DNA of 64,000 nucleotides, from positions 124,001 to 188,000 of the forward strand of contig CAVRTM010000004.1 of NCBI GenBank assembly GCA_963724015.1, given 5' to 3'. The stretch comes from CAVRTM01 sp963724015 (GTDB lineage Bacteria > Actinomycetota > Actinomycetes > Actinomycetales > Dermatophilaceae). Under the pieces are notes generated by a model. It did no database searches and was not told where the DNA came from. It was given only the letters and a program-made list of their open reading frames with translations. Below are positions 43,653 through 52,698 of the stretch, in pieces. Position 1 is the first letter of the stretch. Each line of letters begins with the position of its first letter. The translations under genes and the position numbers were made by a program.

Positions 43653-44608
43653 CCGGACGGGAGCGCGGCGTCGACGTCCTGACCGTCGGCGAGTCCATGG
43701 TCTCGTTCCGTTCGTCCGGACCGCTCGCCATGGGTGGCGCGCTCACCACGCACCTCGCCGGCGCCGAGAGCAACGTGGCGATCGGCCTGTCCCGGCTGGG
43801 CCACGCCGCAGCCTGGGTTGGCAGGGTCGGCGGCGACGAGTTCGGCGCACTGGTCCTGCGCGAGCTGCGCGCCGAGGGGGTGGACGTCACGCACGCGGTG
43901 CGCGACGACGCCCGCCAGACGGGCCTGATGTTCCTCGAGCAGCGCACCTCGGGCGTCACCCGGGTCGACTACCGCCGTGCCGGCTCCGCCGGATCCGCCC
44001 TCTGCACCGATGACCTGCGGGCGGCTGTGGCGGACGCCCCCTCCGTGCTCCACCTGACCGGCATCACCCCTGCCCTGTCGGAAGAGGCTGCGGCAGCGGT
44101 GCAGTGGGCGGCCGAGTCCTGCGCCGCCGCGGGCACTTTCGTCTCCCTCGACGTCAACCACCGGGCACGGCTCTGGTCGCGGCAGTCCGCCCGAGCCGCC
44201 CTGTCCGCGCTCGTCACAACGGCGGCGCTGGTGATCGCCTCGGAGGACGAGCTCGACCTCGTCACCTGCGGCGACAGCCAGGACGCCGCAGCCGAGGCGC
44301 TCCTGCGCCGGGGCGTCCAGCAGGTCGTCGTCAAGCGCGGTGCCGCCGGGGCGAGTGCCTGGACCACCGACGGCAGGGTCGACGTCCCAGCCGTCCCGGT
44401 CACCGTCGTGGACGTGATCGGCGCGGGCGACGCGTTCACGGCCGGCTACCTGTCGGCCCACCTCGGCGGCGAACCCGTCCGCACGTGTCTCGAGCGCGGA
44501 GCCGTCCTCGGCGCGTTCAGCGTCGCGGGCCGCGGCGACTGGGAGAGCCTTCCGCGCCGCGACGAACTCGACCTGCTCAACCACCACCCCGGGAGTGCCC
44601 TCCGATGA
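43649..44608 (+). CDS. PfkB-family 2-keto-3-deoxy-hexonate kinase
   Basis: 319 residues. PfkB motif 1 is in THLAGAESNVAIGLSRLGHA, AAWVGRVGGDEFG follows, and motif 2 is VVDVIGAGDAFTAGYLSAHL, with the catalytic Asp in GAGDAF. In this operon it should phosphorylate 2-keto-3-deoxygalactonate and/or 2-keto-3-deoxygluconate at C6; E. coli DgoK is of a different family, so the KdgK name fits the sequence better. It overlaps both neighbours. Confidence 0.9.
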   Translation: MTGRERGVDVLTVGESMVSFRSSGPLAMGGALTTHLAGAESNVAIGLSRLGHAAAWVGRVGGDEFGALVLRELRAEGVDVTHAVRDDARQTGLMFLEQRTSGVTRVDYRRAGSAGSALCTDDLRAAVADAPSVLHLTGITPALSEEAAAAVQWAAESCAAAGTFVSLDVNHRARLWSRQSARAALSALVTTAALVIASEDELDLVTCGDSQDAAAEALLRRGVQQVVVKRGAAGASAWTTDGRVDVPAVPVTVVDVIGAGDAFTAGYLSAHLGGEPVRTCLERGAVLGAFSVAGRGDWESLPRRDELDLLNHHPGSALR

Positions 44609-45834
44609 AGATCACCGCCGCCGACGTCATCGTCACCAGCCCCGACCGCAACTTCGTCACGTTGAAGATCACGACCGACGAGGGCGTCACCGGCCTGGGC
44701 GACGGCACGCTGAACGGCCGCGAGCTGTCGGTCGCGACCTACCTGACCGAGCACGTGGCACCGCTGCTCGTCGGCCGGGACCCGCATGCCATCGAGGACA
44801 CATGGCAGTTCCTCTACCGCTCGGCGTACTGGAGGCGCGGACCGGTCACCATGGCGGCGATCGCGGCCGTCGACGTGGCCCTGTGGGACATCAAGGCCAA
44901 GGTCGCGGGCCTGCCGCTCTACCAGCTCCTCGGCGGCGCCTCCAGGACCGGCATGATGGCCTACGGGCACGCCTCGGGACGCGACACGGAGGAGCTGTTC
45001 GACTCGATCCGCCAGCACCTCGAGATGGGGTTCCGCTCCATCCGGGTGCAGACGTCGGTGCCCGGCATCAACGCCGTGTACGGCGTTGCCGCGCAACCGA
45101 GCTCAGAGGGCAAGCGCTACGACTACGAGCCGGCGCAACGCACGCCGCTGCCCGCGGAGGAGGACTGGGACAGCCGCGCCTACCTGCGGCACATCCCCGC
45201 CGTGTTCGAGGCGGTCCGCAGCGAGTTCGGCCCCGAGCTCCCGCTGCTGCACGACGCCCACCACCGGCTGACGCCCATCCAGGCCGCGAAGCTCGGCAAG
45301 GCACTGGAGCCGTACGACCTGTTCTGGCTGGAGGACTGCACCCCGGCCGAGAACCAGGACGCGCTGCGGCTGGTGCGGCAGCACACGACGACGCCGCTGG
45401 CCATCGGCGAGATCTTCAACACCGTGTGGGACTACCAGTCGCTCATCCGCGACCAGCTCATCGACTACGTGCGCTCCGCGGTCACCCACACCGGCGGCAT
45501 CACGGCGATGCGCAAGCTGCTGGACTACGCGGCGCAGTACCAGATCAAGTCCGGGATCCACGGCCCCACCGACATCTCGCCGGTCGGGATGGCCGCTGCG
45601 CTGCACCTCGACCTCGCGATCCACAACTTCGGCATCCAGGAGTACATGCAGCACGGCGCGCTGACGAACGAGGTGTTCCGCCAGTCCTTCTCATTCGAGG
45701 ACGGTTACCTCCACCCCGGCCAGCAGCCGGGGCTGGGCGTCGAGCTGGACGAGGACGCGGCGGCGCGCTTCCCGTACCAGCGGGCCTACCTGCCGTACAA
45801 CCGGCTCAAGGACGGGTCCGTCCACGACTGGTGA
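44605..45834 (+). CDS. manD: D-mannonate dehydratase-like enolase-superfamily protein (ManD/RspA)
   Basis: 409 residues. It starts MKITAADVIVTSPDRNFVTL and shows SAYWRRGPVTMAAIAAVDVA, HDAHHRLTPIQAAKLGKALE, FWLEDCTPAENQDALRLVRQ, IGEIFNTVWDYQSLIRDQLI and KSGIHGPTDISPVGMAAALH, ending GSVHDW. This is the mannonate dehydratase subgroup (RspA). True ManD enzymes give KDG from D-mannonate; low-activity members also use D-gluconate. KDG would join the pathway through the kinase and aldolase. ATG overlaps the kinase stop. Confidence 0.9.
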   Translation: MKITAADVIVTSPDRNFVTLKITTDEGVTGLGDGTLNGRELSVATYLTEHVAPLLVGRDPHAIEDTWQFLYRSAYWRRGPVTMAAIAAVDVALWDIKAKVAGLPLYQLLGGASRTGMMAYGHASGRDTEELFDSIRQHLEMGFRSIRVQTSVPGINAVYGVAAQPSSEGKRYDYEPAQRTPLPAEEDWDSRAYLRHIPAVFEAVRSEFGPELPLLHDAHHRLTPIQAAKLGKALEPYDLFWLEDCTPAENQDALRLVRQHTTTPLAIGEIFNTVWDYQSLIRDQLIDYVRSAVTHTGGITAMRKLLDYAAQYQIKSGIHGPTDISPVGMAAALHLDLAIHNFGIQEYMQHGALTNEVFRQSFSFEDGYLHPGQQPGLGVELDEDAAARFPYQRAYLPYNRLKDGSVHDW

Positions 45835-45859
45835 GGATCCGGCTACCGAGGCGGCGCCG

Positions 45860-46792
45860 TCAGCCGGGCGGCGGTCCCTCCGGGCATCCGCCGACGGCGT
45901 CGTCGTCAAGGAAGGGAACGTCGCCCGGACAGGGGGAGGACCCAGCGGCGCCGCTCCGGCCCAGCACCGCGTCGCGGCAGGCGGGGTCGTTGAAGACGGC
46001 CTCGTGGTCGTGCCCGACTCCGTCCGCCTCGACGAGGCGCCAGCCCAGCGGCCAGTTCCGCTGCGCCGCGAGACGCACCGCAGCACGGTAGGCGTTGCGA
46101 CCACGCTCCAGGCGGTTTCGCCCTTGCCTGTCGGCGTCCGGGCGGATGTCCAGCTCCTCGTCCCGCTCGGTGTCGGCGGTGCCGAGGTAGAGCGTCAGCG
46201 GCCGGGCCAGGTAGCGCTGCAGGAGCTCATCGGTGGCGAGCCGACCGGGAAGGCCGCCGAAGCCATAGGGGTAGGGGAGGTCTCTAGTCGGGAACAGCAG
46301 GCTGCCGGGATTCGCCACCACCAGGCGCTCGGCGTCCGTGGACACGAACGCGCAGAGCCTGTCGAGGAACTGACCACCTGCGGAGTGCCCCAGCAAGACG
46401 CAGCGGAGGTCGGGACGGCCTTCCCGCTCGCGGGCGTGCTCGATGAGGCGGGGAACCAGGCTCCATGTCCAGGACGCCGGTGGCGCCACGCGGCCATGGC
46501 GCAGCAGACCTCCGGTCTGGTAGCGCTGCCTGCCGGACCACGGCGGGTCGAACAGCGGCGCCATGACCAGCATCCGGCATCGATCGGCCAGGGTCATCGC
46601 GTGGTCGCGGTACTCCTCCGCGTTGCGGCGCATCCCGTGGAAGACCATCAGCAGCGGACCGTCCAGGCAGTCGGGCGGCCTGTAGGTGAACACGGTCATC
46701 GAACGGTCCCCAACCTCGACCTGCGACCGCGCCGATCCCGGGGGGATGGGGCGGTCGCACCTCGCCTGAGCCTGCGGCGACGACGAGTCCAT
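45860..46792 (-). CDS. Alpha/beta hydrolase (poly-esterase-like)
   Basis: 310 residues from ATG 46792. The fold is shown by PPDCLDGPLLMVFHGMRRNA (oxyanion strand), the nucleophile elbow CVLLGHSAGGQFLDRLCAFV (GHSAG), a late Asp region GTADTERDEELDIRPDADRQ and the His in EADGVGHDHEAVFNDPACRD. It resembles PHB-depolymerase/feruloyl-esterase-like serine hydrolases. No signal peptide is evident at this start. It is convergent with the hexonate operon (25-base gap) and divergent from the amine oxidase. Confidence 0.82.
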   Translation of the reverse strand: MDSSSPQAQARCDRPIPPGSARSQVEVGDRSMTVFTYRPPDCLDGPLLMVFHGMRRNAEEYRDHAMTLADRCRMLVMAPLFDPPWSGRQRYQTGGLLRHGRVAPPASWTWSLVPRLIEHAREREGRPDLRCVLLGHSAGGQFLDRLCAFVSTDAERLVVANPGSLLFPTRDLPYPYGFGGLPGRLATDELLQRYLARPLTLYLGTADTERDEELDIRPDADRQGRNRLERGRNAYRAAVRLAAQRNWPLGWRLVEADGVGHDHEAVFNDPACRDAVLGRSGAAGSSPCPGDVPFLDDDAVGGCPEGPPPG

Positions 46793-47137
46793 CACCGGGA
46801 CGGTGTTCCCTCCGCCATTGCCCGAGGGGTGCTGCTGGGCATCGGGATTCGCATGACCGACCTCCTCTCGTGCCGGCGCCGCGGCAAGAGCCGGCCGTGG
46901 GCCACCTACAGCGTCCCCCGGCCCGGAGCAGCCGGCAAGCCGGGCGACCATGCCGCGATGCGCGGTCCGCATCTGTATGGCTGCCACACGGGCGAACGTC
47001 CCGTGACTTCCGATGGCGTCCGGGAGGAGACTCGGATGGACGTCTGGTGCGGGCGTGGCCGCTGATGGTCATTCGGTCCTTGGGAGCGGATCAGCGCTGG
47101 GAGGTCGGGGCGACCGCAGCCACGTGAGGAGAATTCG
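46793..47137. other. Divergent intergenic region
   Basis: About 345 bases between the hydrolase and amine oxidase starts. It presumably holds both promoters. No RNA gene, riboswitch or convincing ORF was seen. GTGAGGAGA before 47138 is the amine oxidase ribosome site. Confidence 0.5.
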
Positions 47138-48736
47138 ATGAGTGCGCAGGTGTCGAGGCGGGCAGTCCTGGAGGCAGTTGGTGCGGTGGGCGGCGCCGGC
47201 ATCCTCTTCGAGAGCATGGGGGCACTCGGCCTGGCGCCCACCGCGGGCGCAGCGCAGGCGCCGTACCGCGCGCCGACCGCGGGTGACTTCTCCCTCACGG
47301 GGCGCCGCAGAGCGCGCGTGGTCGTCCTCGGTGCCGGTATCGCCGGTCTCACGGCGGCATACGAGCTGGGCAAGGCCGGCTATGACTGCGTTGTCCTGGA
47401 GGCCGGCAGCCGCCCCGGTGGACGGAACTGGACCGTCCGCGGCGGCACCACGGAGCGCGATCTCGACGGACACCTGCAGACGGCGAATTTCGGCAAGGGG
47501 CAGTACCTCAACGCGGGACCGGCCCGGATCGCCCAGTGGATGGTGACGATGGACTACTGCCGGGAGCTCGGGGTGGCGATCGAACCGCTGGCCAACCAGA
47601 ACGCGAGCTCGTACATCTACCACGAGAAGGGTGCACTGTCTGGCAGCGGGATCCGTTACCGGACAGCCAAGGCCGACGTCTACGGCTACATCTCCGAGCT
47701 GCTGGCCAAGGCCACGGACCAGGGCGCGCTGGACCGCACGTTGAGCGCGGCAGACAAGGAGCGCCTGCTGGACCTCCTGCGGGACTTCGGTGACATCACG
47801 GGCCGGAGCGGGGGCTGGCGGTACGAGGGGAGCAGCCGCCGGGGGTACCGCGTGAACCCCGGCGCAGGAAGCCAGAAGGGCGTCGTCTCCGGGCCACCGC
47901 CGTCGCTGCACGACATTCTGGGCAGTGAGATCGGCCTCGACTTCTCCTTCGAGTTCGGCTACGAGCAGGCGATGATGATGTTCCAGCCGGTCGGCGGGAT
48001 GGACCACATCGCCTACGCCCTGGCGAGGAAGGTCGGTGCCGGGCGGCTGAGATACCGCTCGCAGGTGCTCGCGCTCGCCGACCGCCCTGACGGTGTCGAG
48101 GTGGACTACCGCGACGAGCACGGGCGGATGCACCGGCAGCGTGCCGACTTCTGTGTCGCCGCAATGCCGCCGCACCTGCTGGCACGCCTGCGCCACAACC
48201 TGGGGACACCCGTGCAGCTTGCGCTGACCCGCCCGCACCCGCTCGCCGTGGGCAAGCTGGGTCTGGAGTACGGACGGCGGTGGTGGGAGGAGGACGAACG
48301 CATCTTCGGAGGCGTCACGACCACGGACCTGGACGTCCGCCAGATCTGGCACCCGTCCTACGGCTTCTTCGGTGAACGGGGCGTGCTGCTCGGCTACTAC
48401 AACCGGGGCGCGGACGCCAGGCTGTACGACGCCCTGACTCCGCGTGCGCGGGTCCAGCGAGCACTGGCCCAGGGCGTGAAGATCTACGGTGAGAAGTACC
48501 GCTCCGAGGTCGTCTCGGCGTTCTCGGTGGCCTGGCGTCGCACTCCGAACATCGAGGGCGGCTGGATGAGCTGGCCACACGGCACCGAGCGGGAGTACGC
48601 CCTGCTGAACAAGCCCGCAGGGCGGGTGTACTTCGCCGGGGACTGGCTCACCCACCTCATCTCGTGGCAGGCAGGCGCGTTCCTCTCCGCGCGTGCAGCA
48701 GTGACGCAGATCCACGAGCGGGTGATGGCAGCCTGA
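47138..48736 (+). CDS. Tat-exported flavin amine oxidase (L-amino-acid oxidase-like)
   Basis: 532 residues. A twin-arginine signal (QVSRRAVLEAVGAVGGAGIL) suggests folded export. FAD binding is at ARVVVLGAGIAGLTAAYELG and LEAGSRPGGRNWTVRGG; the substrate domain includes FEFGYEQAMMMFQPVGGMDH; the C-terminal FAD site is GRVYFAGDWLTHLISWQAGA. The layout matches bacterial L-amino-acid oxidases that release H2O2, ammonia and a keto acid outside the membrane. It converges on the CapA gene (35-base gap) of the neighbouring operon. Confidence 0.88.
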   Translation: MSAQVSRRAVLEAVGAVGGAGILFESMGALGLAPTAGAAQAPYRAPTAGDFSLTGRRRARVVVLGAGIAGLTAAYELGKAGYDCVVLEAGSRPGGRNWTVRGGTTERDLDGHLQTANFGKGQYLNAGPARIAQWMVTMDYCRELGVAIEPLANQNASSYIYHEKGALSGSGIRYRTAKADVYGYISELLAKATDQGALDRTLSAADKERLLDLLRDFGDITGRSGGWRYEGSSRRGYRVNPGAGSQKGVVSGPPPSLHDILGSEIGLDFSFEFGYEQAMMMFQPVGGMDHIAYALARKVGAGRLRYRSQVLALADRPDGVEVDYRDEHGRMHRQRADFCVAAMPPHLLARLRHNLGTPVQLALTRPHPLAVGKLGLEYGRRWWEEDERIFGGVTTTDLDVRQIWHPSYGFFGERGVLLGYYNRGADARLYDALTPRARVQRALAQGVKIYGEKYRSEVVSAFSVAWRRTPNIEGGWMSWPHGTEREYALLNKPAGRVYFAGDWLTHLISWQAGAFLSARAAVTQIHERVMAA

Positions 48737-48771
48737 CGGTCCATATCACCGCGCCGGCGGTCGGCCCACGG

Positions 48772-49731
48772 TCACGCTTTCCATGCAGGCGCATCCCCTT
48801 GCTCGTACAGCGTCTGCAGGAAGGCGCGGTCGGCCGGGGCGGCGGCCGGCTGCGGCTGGTACCCGACGACTCGGTTGTCGACGTTGATGAGCCGCAGGTC
48901 CACATCGACGACGCGCTGCCGGTCCATCTCCACCAGGGCGACGAGACCGTATGGCGGCCGGTCATCATGGAATCGCCCGATTGTCCCGAACGCGGCATTT
49001 CCCAGGCTGTAGAGGACCGGGGGGCCGCCGATCAGGTCGACCGCCTGGGCGACGTGAGGGTGGTGACCGACAACGAGATCCGCTCCGGCCGCGCGGATCT
49101 CGCGGGCCAGCCGTCGCTGCAGTGACGTGATGGCCCGGTAGTTCCGGCCCCAGTGGACCAGCACAACGCTCAGGTCCACCTCGGCGCGCAGGCGCGCGAG
49201 ATCCGCGGTCAGGTGCGGCAGGTGCAGCAGTGCAGGGCCCGGGTGCCCTTCCCGCGCGTAGACGTCCTCGGCTATGTACGCGTCGTAGCGCTGCATCACC
49301 GACAGGAAACCCACCTTGACCTCCCCCACCTGCACCGTCACCGGCCGCCGGGCAGCGTCGTCGTCCGGCCCGGCGCCGCAGTGGGCGATGCCGGCCGTGT
49401 CAAGCGCAGCCATCGTGTCCAGTACGCCCCCGGCGCCGAAGTCGCCGATGTGGTTGTTCCCCAGGCTGACCACCCGGATCCCTTGAGCGGCGAGGGTGTG
49501 CGCCGACCTCGGGTCGCCCTTGTACCAGTACCGCTTCTGCCCTTCGGACGGCTTGTACGCCGGCTGGGTCCCCTTGGTGAGCGGTGCCTCGTGGTTCGCC
49601 ACGACCAGGTCCGCATCGGCCCAGAGATCTCTGATGCCGGCGAGCGCGTGGTCATAGCCCTTCTCATCGAGCACCGGCTGCGCGTCGCCGCCGAGGAGGG
49701 TGTCACCCAGGAAGGCGATCCGCGCCCTCAC
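48772..49731 (-). CDS. CapA/PgsA-like metallophosphatase-fold protein
   Basis: 319 residues from GTG 49731, whose GTGA overlaps the stop of the ABC gene. It opens ARIAFLGDTLLGGDAQPVLD, then ADLVVANHEAPLTKGTQPAY, RVVSLGNNHIGDFGAGGVLD, DLSVVLVHWGRNYRAITSLQ and ADLVVGHHPHVAQAVDLIGG. These are the metal-binding blocks (GD, N-E/H, GNNH, H-G, GHHPH) of CapA, seen in poly-gamma-glutamate and capsule systems. No signal peptide or membrane anchor is visible, unlike PgsA, so it is likely a cytoplasmic hydrolase-like enzyme acting with the operon's NTPase. Confidence 0.88.
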   Translation of the reverse strand: MRARIAFLGDTLLGGDAQPVLDEKGYDHALAGIRDLWADADLVVANHEAPLTKGTQPAYKPSEGQKRYWYKGDPRSAHTLAAQGIRVVSLGNNHIGDFGAGGVLDTMAALDTAGIAHCGAGPDDDAARRPVTVQVGEVKVGFLSVMQRYDAYIAEDVYAREGHPGPALLHLPHLTADLARLRAEVDLSVVLVHWGRNYRAITSLQRRLAREIRAAGADLVVGHHPHVAQAVDLIGGPPVLYSLGNAAFGTIGRFHDDRPPYGLVALVEMDRQRVVDVDLRLINVDNRVVGYQPQPAAAPADRAFLQTLYEQGDAPAWKA

Positions 49732-51470
49732 GGGACGGTCTCGCTCTGGCGGTCGGCGGCAACGCCCGGCGTCCCGGACGATTCCAGGGTCATGGTCCCG
49801 GTGAACGGCCCCACGACGGCGGGTGTCAGGGTGGGGGACACGTCGGCTTGGTCGAGCCCCTGGCGAGGGAGGGCTCGCCATACGCAGGTGGGCGTCACCA
49901 CCGCCCACGGGTCGTCGCTGGCGAGCACCACCACCCCGGGGTAGTCGCTGAGCGCCTCGCGCATCGTGGCCCGCCCGCCGCGCCCGAGGTCGGCGTCGAG
50001 GTGGTCGAAGACCAGCAAGGCCGGCGTGGCGAAGACGGCGCGCGCGAGGGTGAGCCGGGCGCGCTCGGGAATGGTCAGCGGTTCGCCGCCGTGGGTGAGC
50101 AGCGTCCCCGCGCCACGGGGCAACCGCCCCACGCGCTCGGCGAGGCCGACGAGCGCCAGCAGCCGGTCTGCCTCGGCTGCCGACGTCCCCGCGCTGCGGT
50201 AGCAGACGGCGCGCGCGATGCTGGTCCGCGCGAGCATCATCCCCCGGGCGCCGTAGCCCACCAGCCTGCGGAGGGTCCCGTGCTGCGCCGACTGCAGGTC
50301 CACGCCGGCGACGCTGACCCTCCCGGTCCGGGGGACCGCCAGGCCGGCCAGCTGGTTGAGCAGATCCGTGGCCTGCTGGCCGATCCCGACATCGAGGAGC
50401 ACCCGGTCGCCGGGGCGCGCGACGAGGTCGGACATGACCGTGCCGTCGCTGCTGGAGAGTCCTTGCGCCGTCACCATGGCGCTGCCCTCCGACGGCGTTG
50501 CCGGTTCTTCAACGCTCGCAGCGACGGTCTTCGCCGGCCATTCGATCGCCGGGCCGATGATGCGCCGAGCGGCACGGTACGTCTGGCGGAACTCCGCCAC
50601 CCGTCCAAGGTCGTTCAACGGAGCAGCGAGGAACCCGGACACCGTGAGGGCGGCCGCCAGCTGTGGTGTTGCCATCCCGGTCGCCAGGCCGGCGCCGATG
50701 ATGCTGGCCGTGGCGAGTCCGGCGACGGCCGCGCCCAACCCGCGCAGTGCTCCCGCCGCCTTGGCCCGGTGGACGGCAGCCTCGACGAGCGACGCACTCA
50801 GCCGTTCGATGTGGTGCAGCTCCCGCACCGCGCCACCGCCCGACCGGATGGCCGTCGTGGCGAGGACCGTGTCCGCGATCTGGGTGGCCAGCTTGCCACG
50901 GGCCCGGCGCACGCTCCGGCTGCGGTGGTAGGCGACCGGTGCGAGGGCCCGCAGCCCCAGGACCAGCAGGGCCATCGGGGCCAGCAGCGCCAGCCCCAGA
51001 ATCGGGTCCAGCAACAGCAGCACCAGCCAGGCGCCCATCAGCAAGGGGATGTCGACGGCGAGCGGCGCGACGCCCTGCGCAACCCAGGTCTTCACCGAGG
51101 ACAGGTCGTTCGTCGCCCGGGCCACCGCGACACCCAGGGACCTCACGCCGTCCTCGCCGAGGTTGCGACGCACCAGCCCTACGCGGATCTCGTGGACATA
51201 GCTCTGGCTCAGCTGCTCCGATACGACGCGTTCGACCATCCGCAGCAGGCCGACCACCACGGCGGCGGCCAGCAGGATCGCCAGAAGCAGCCCCCGGTGC
51301 GTCGACGTCGTCCGGTCGAGCGAGCGCACGACCAGCCGAACTCCGAGCCCAGCCAACAGCGCCTGCCCCAGCCCGACACTGACCAGGACGGTCAGGTGGC
51401 GTCGTCGCGGGCCGCCCCACAGTGCCGGGAGGCCGACGGAGTCCTCAGACTGCGACCGGTGCATCGGCAC
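49728..51470 (-). CDS. ABC exporter-like protein with degenerate nucleotide-binding domain
   Basis: 580 residues from GTG 51470 (ATG 51464 is possible). The first 300 residues form an exporter-type membrane domain (LTVLVSVGLGQALLAGLGVR, LLAILLAAAVVVGLLRMVER, VDIPLLMGAWLVLLLL). The NBD is present in outline but its catalytic motifs are eroded: Walker A reads LLDVGIGQQATDLLNQLAG (no GKS/T lysine), the signature region reads THGGEPLTIPERARLTLARA (no LSGGQ), and Walker B reads ALLVFDHLDADLG (His for the catalytic Glu). It probably cannot hydrolyse ATP alone. It overlaps both operon neighbours. Confidence 0.85.
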   Translation of the reverse strand: MPMHRSQSEDSVGLPALWGGPRRRHLTVLVSVGLGQALLAGLGVRLVVRSLDRTTSTHRGLLLAILLAAAVVVGLLRMVERVVSEQLSQSYVHEIRVGLVRRNLGEDGVRSLGVAVARATNDLSSVKTWVAQGVAPLAVDIPLLMGAWLVLLLLDPILGLALLAPMALLVLGLRALAPVAYHRSRSVRRARGKLATQIADTVLATTAIRSGGGAVRELHHIERLSASLVEAAVHRAKAAGALRGLGAAVAGLATASIIGAGLATGMATPQLAAALTVSGFLAAPLNDLGRVAEFRQTYRAARRIIGPAIEWPAKTVAASVEEPATPSEGSAMVTAQGLSSSDGTVMSDLVARPGDRVLLDVGIGQQATDLLNQLAGLAVPRTGRVSVAGVDLQSAQHGTLRRLVGYGARGMMLARTSIARAVCYRSAGTSAAEADRLLALVGLAERVGRLPRGAGTLLTHGGEPLTIPERARLTLARAVFATPALLVFDHLDADLGRGGRATMREALSDYPGVVVLASDDPWAVVTPTCVWRALPRQGLDQADVSPTLTPAVVGPFTGTMTLESSGTPGVAADRQSETVP

Positions 51471-52614
51471 TGGTGCTCCGCAGCGGCCGGCCAGGCGACG
51501 GCAGCAACGACAACGCAACCGACGGGTCGCTGAGCCCCGTAAGGTCGAGGACCGGCACGTCCAGGGCTCCGCTCGCCTCCCGTGTGGCGAGCGGCGACGA
51601 CGTCAGCACTCCGCCGACAGCGGCGACGTTGATCCCGTGCTGCCGAAGCATCGCGGTACCGGCAAGAGCCCCCATCGCCTCGCGTGAGGTGAACACGACA
51701 CTGTCGACATATCGGCCAAAGGCGGAATCACACACCAGCCGTGCCGTTTCGGCCTGCAGAAGGCCGTCGGCGATCTCGAGGACAATGACGTCGGGTCGGT
51801 CGCTGGAAAGCTCCTGGTGCAGCCCCGCGAGCAGGGCCCTGACGTCTCCCAGCTGCATCAGGTACGTGGACGCGAGACCGAAGTCGGTGAAGTCGAGCAC
51901 CCTCGCGGCTCCGGAGTCCCTGTACAGACCGGGATCGCCGCCGGCTCCGGTGCCGGTGACCTTGCCTGCTGCGACGTCCAGTCCCGCAGCGGTCAGGCCG
52001 CGCACGATGGAGGCGGCCGTGGTGGTCTTGCCCGAGTTCATCGACGTCCCCACGACGCCGATGGTGAACGGCCGCTCGCTCTGCTCGAGGACCGCCTGGG
52101 GGCGACCGAATCGGTACGGTGCGCTCCCCCGCAGGGTGACGACGCCCCTCGCGTCGGACAGCAGACCCACCGGACGCAGCGTGGTGGCCACGGCCATGGA
52201 CGCGTGCTTGGACACGACGCTCGCCGCGACCCCTCCTGCGGCAACGAGGTTGGTCGGTCCGAGATCGCCTGGCACTTCGGCCTCGAACTGGTCTGGTGCG
52301 TAACGGTTTCCGTACGCGACGATGACGTCGTCCCCTTCGAACAGGGTGGCACGGCGGCCGTCGGGCAGTTCGATGGCCTTGTGCTGACCGATGTGCTCCA
52401 CCCTGGCCATGACCACGTCACCGGGTCGCGGGACCACGTCGCTGCCGGACAGCACGCCATACCCCTCGCTGTCGCGGGCGATGGCCCGGGACACGAAGCG
52501 TGTGGTGTAGGCGGCCTTCGCGCGCTGCAGCCGGCGCGGCTCCACCAACGAGACTGCTTGCGCCCCAATGGTTCCGCTTGGATCCACCGGCCGCCCATTC
52601 GCACTGTGTTCCAT
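51445..52614 (-). CDS. P-loop NTPase with N-terminal beta domain, first gene of the CapA/ABC operon
   Basis: 389 residues. ATG 52614 follows GGAGGGAG. Residues 60-115 look like a beta-barrel (RPGDVVMARVEHIGQHKAIE). A P-loop sits at about 187-198 (FTIGVVGTSMNSGKTTTAAS), followed by AAGKVTGTGAGGDPGLYRDS and an Asp-rich DFTDFGLASTYLM, then VIVLEIADGLLQAETARLV as Walker B. The core resembles dethiobiotin synthetase/DUF1611-like NTPases that carboxylate, phosphorylate or ligate small molecules. I cannot assign a substrate. It is followed by the degenerate ABC protein (stop and start overlap) and CapA. Confidence 0.7.
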   Translation of the reverse strand: MEHSANGRPVDPSGTIGAQAVSLVEPRRLQRAKAAYTTRFVSRAIARDSEGYGVLSGSDVVPRPGDVVMARVEHIGQHKAIELPDGRRATLFEGDDVIVAYGNRYAPDQFEAEVPGDLGPTNLVAAGGVAASVVSKHASMAVATTLRPVGLLSDARGVVTLRGSAPYRFGRPQAVLEQSERPFTIGVVGTSMNSGKTTTAASIVRGLTAAGLDVAAGKVTGTGAGGDPGLYRDSGAARVLDFTDFGLASTYLMQLGDVRALLAGLHQELSSDRPDVIVLEIADGLLQAETARLVCDSAFGRYVDSVVFTSREAMGALAGTAMLRQHGINVAAVGGVLTSSPLATREASGALDVPVLDLTGLSDPSVALSLLPSPGRPLRSTSADAPVAV

Positions 52615-52698
52615 GAGAGCTCCCTCCGAATTCGCATTAACTCTTGCCCTTCGTCTCTGCACACGCCGCTGCACCCAGGGCCTCGTCGTCATCGACGC

